Made by a program: the position numbers and the translations under genes. 5,939 nucleotides of DNA, taken from Clostridia bacterium. GTDB taxonomy: Bacteria > Bacillota_A > Clostridia > Christensenellales > UBA1242. The stretch lies in assembly GCA_028701635.1 (NCBI GenBank), contig JAQVQJ010000086.1, positions 1 through 5,939 of the forward strand. The letters are read 5' to 3'. A model generated the notes under the pieces. That model was not told the DNA's origin, ran no database searches, and worked only from the letters and a program-made list of their open reading frames with translations. Positions 5,342 through 5,939 of this stretch are shown here, in pieces; the first letter of the stretch is position 1; every line of letters begins with the position of its first letter.

Positions 5342-5939
5342 TGCTGTATATTCTTCGATCAATGAACTTATTCTTCTATCATTTTCTGTATTTACATTTT
5401 TCTTTAATTCACTATATCTTGTTTTAAATAATTGTGATTGTCTATTTGCTTCTGCCCATATTTTGTTAGGAATAGGTGTAACATTGCAGTAAACACTTGT
5501 CTTATCTAAGAATCTTCTTTCTTTTTGTGTTGAATCGAGTAAATAAGGATTTTGCATTGTTCCTATATTAATTAATTTTAATTCATTTGGAGCTGATTCA
5601 AATCCTTTGTCTATAGCATAAGCTTCACTTCCCATAGGGGCAGGAAGTATGACTACACTAAGGTCATCATAAGCTTTTCCGCCATTTATAAGATTTTTTA
5701 CTCTATAATCCGCCAATATATCTTGATGAACATGTCCAAAAATAGCTAATCTGGCACCGTACTCAGAAGCTCTCTTCATACCTTTGTCTAACTTTGTACC
5801 ATCTCCACCAATAAAAGAAGTGCCATGTTCTACAAATATAACAAAGTCTTTATATCCATCTTTATTGTTAGCTTTTAGTCTAATTGTTATTACACTTGCG
5901 TATCGTGCATATTTTTTGTAATATTCAGTTCCAGCAAGG
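5339..5939 (-). CDS. Calcineurin-like metallophosphoesterase, C-terminal part (5' end cut off)
   Basis: The frame is open to the window edge, giving 199 residues without an N-terminus. The internal ATG at 5779 is residue 54 of this stretch and is not the start, because it would split the catalytic domain. Two hallmark C-terminal motifs of metallophosphoesterases are intact: VEHGTS (residues 36-41) on a strand after FVIF, and FGHVHQD (67-73), which provide the last three metal-binding histidines. The family hydrolyses phosphodiesters or phosphomonoesters with two metal ions; the substrate cannot be read from this part. The DxH, GD and GNHE motifs would lie upstream, outside the window. After the core is a long tail (about 130-199) with a charged, probably helical end and no membrane segment. 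It is the first visible gene of a leftward cassette and lies seven bases before the degenerate paralogue. Confidence 0.85.
   Translation of the reverse strand, partial: LAGTEYYKKYARYASVITIRLKANNKDGYKDFVIFVEHGTSFIGGDGTKLDKGMKRASEYGARLAIFGHVHQDILADYRVKNLINGGKAYDDLSVVILPAPMGSEAYAIDKGFESAPNELKLINIGTMQNPYLLDSTQKERRFLDKTSVYCNVTPIPNKIWAEANRQSQLFKTRYSELKKNVNTENDRRISSLIEEYTA

Noticed and set aside
5339..5779. Phosphoesterase gene starting at ATG 5779 (146 residues)
   Set aside because: The same frame is open upstream to the window edge and encodes the EHG metal-ligand motif there, so 5779 is an internal Met.
1..5939. tRNA, rRNA, CRISPR array, insertion sequence or riboswitch
   Set aside because: I saw no cloverleaf with a T-loop, no regularly spaced repeats, no transposase frame with terminal repeats, and no leader long enough for a riboswitch.

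Overview
The window is AT-rich and carries compact, closely packed genes with strong AGGAGG-type ribosome binding sites. It contains a Gram-positive-type ClpC with a UVR middle domain and a membrane-anchored polysaccharide-deacetylase-like protein of the sporulation YlxY/PdaB type. Together these point to a low-GC Bacillota (Firmicutes) genome, probably an uncultured clostridial or related gut-type lineage. The species cannot be named. TGG encodes Trp and all visible stops are TAA or TAG, so nothing demands a non-standard code.

Layout. Bases 1-568 (minus strand, 3' end cut off) encode 189 residues of a TIM-barrel protein that resembles an orphan TrpF-like family. A 118-base divergent promoter region (569-686) follows. 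It holds back-to-back sigma-A-type promoters and an 11-bp perfect inverted repeat that covers the -10 box of the leftward promoter. Bases 687-3134 (plus) encode a complete 815-residue ClpC unfoldase. Its stop codon directly abuts the stop codon of a convergent 247-residue NodB-fold protein (3135-3878, minus) whose catalytic motifs are partly lost. To the right is a leftward three-gene cassette on the minus strand: a metallophosphoesterase (5' end cut off, 5339-5939), a 382-residue protein (4183-5331) that I read as a paralogous metallophosphoesterase fold stripped of all its metal ligands, and an 86-residue zinc-ribbon protein (3920-4180). An intrinsic terminator at 3858-3903 ends this cassette and overlaps the start of the deacetylase-like gene.

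How the genes relate. ClpC is a housekeeping protein-quality-control unfoldase working with ClpP. Here it stands alone, without the ctsR-mcsA-mcsB genes that precede it in Bacillus. The deacetylase-like gene is likely an envelope or spore-related membrane protein. The rightmost cassette is distinctly lower in GC (about 24% in hand-counted samples of the 382-residue gene, against about 36% for clpC). It reads as an accessory, possibly phage- or element-derived, unit in which a competent phosphoesterase is paired with a pseudoenzyme relative. That pairing is the most interesting feature of the window.
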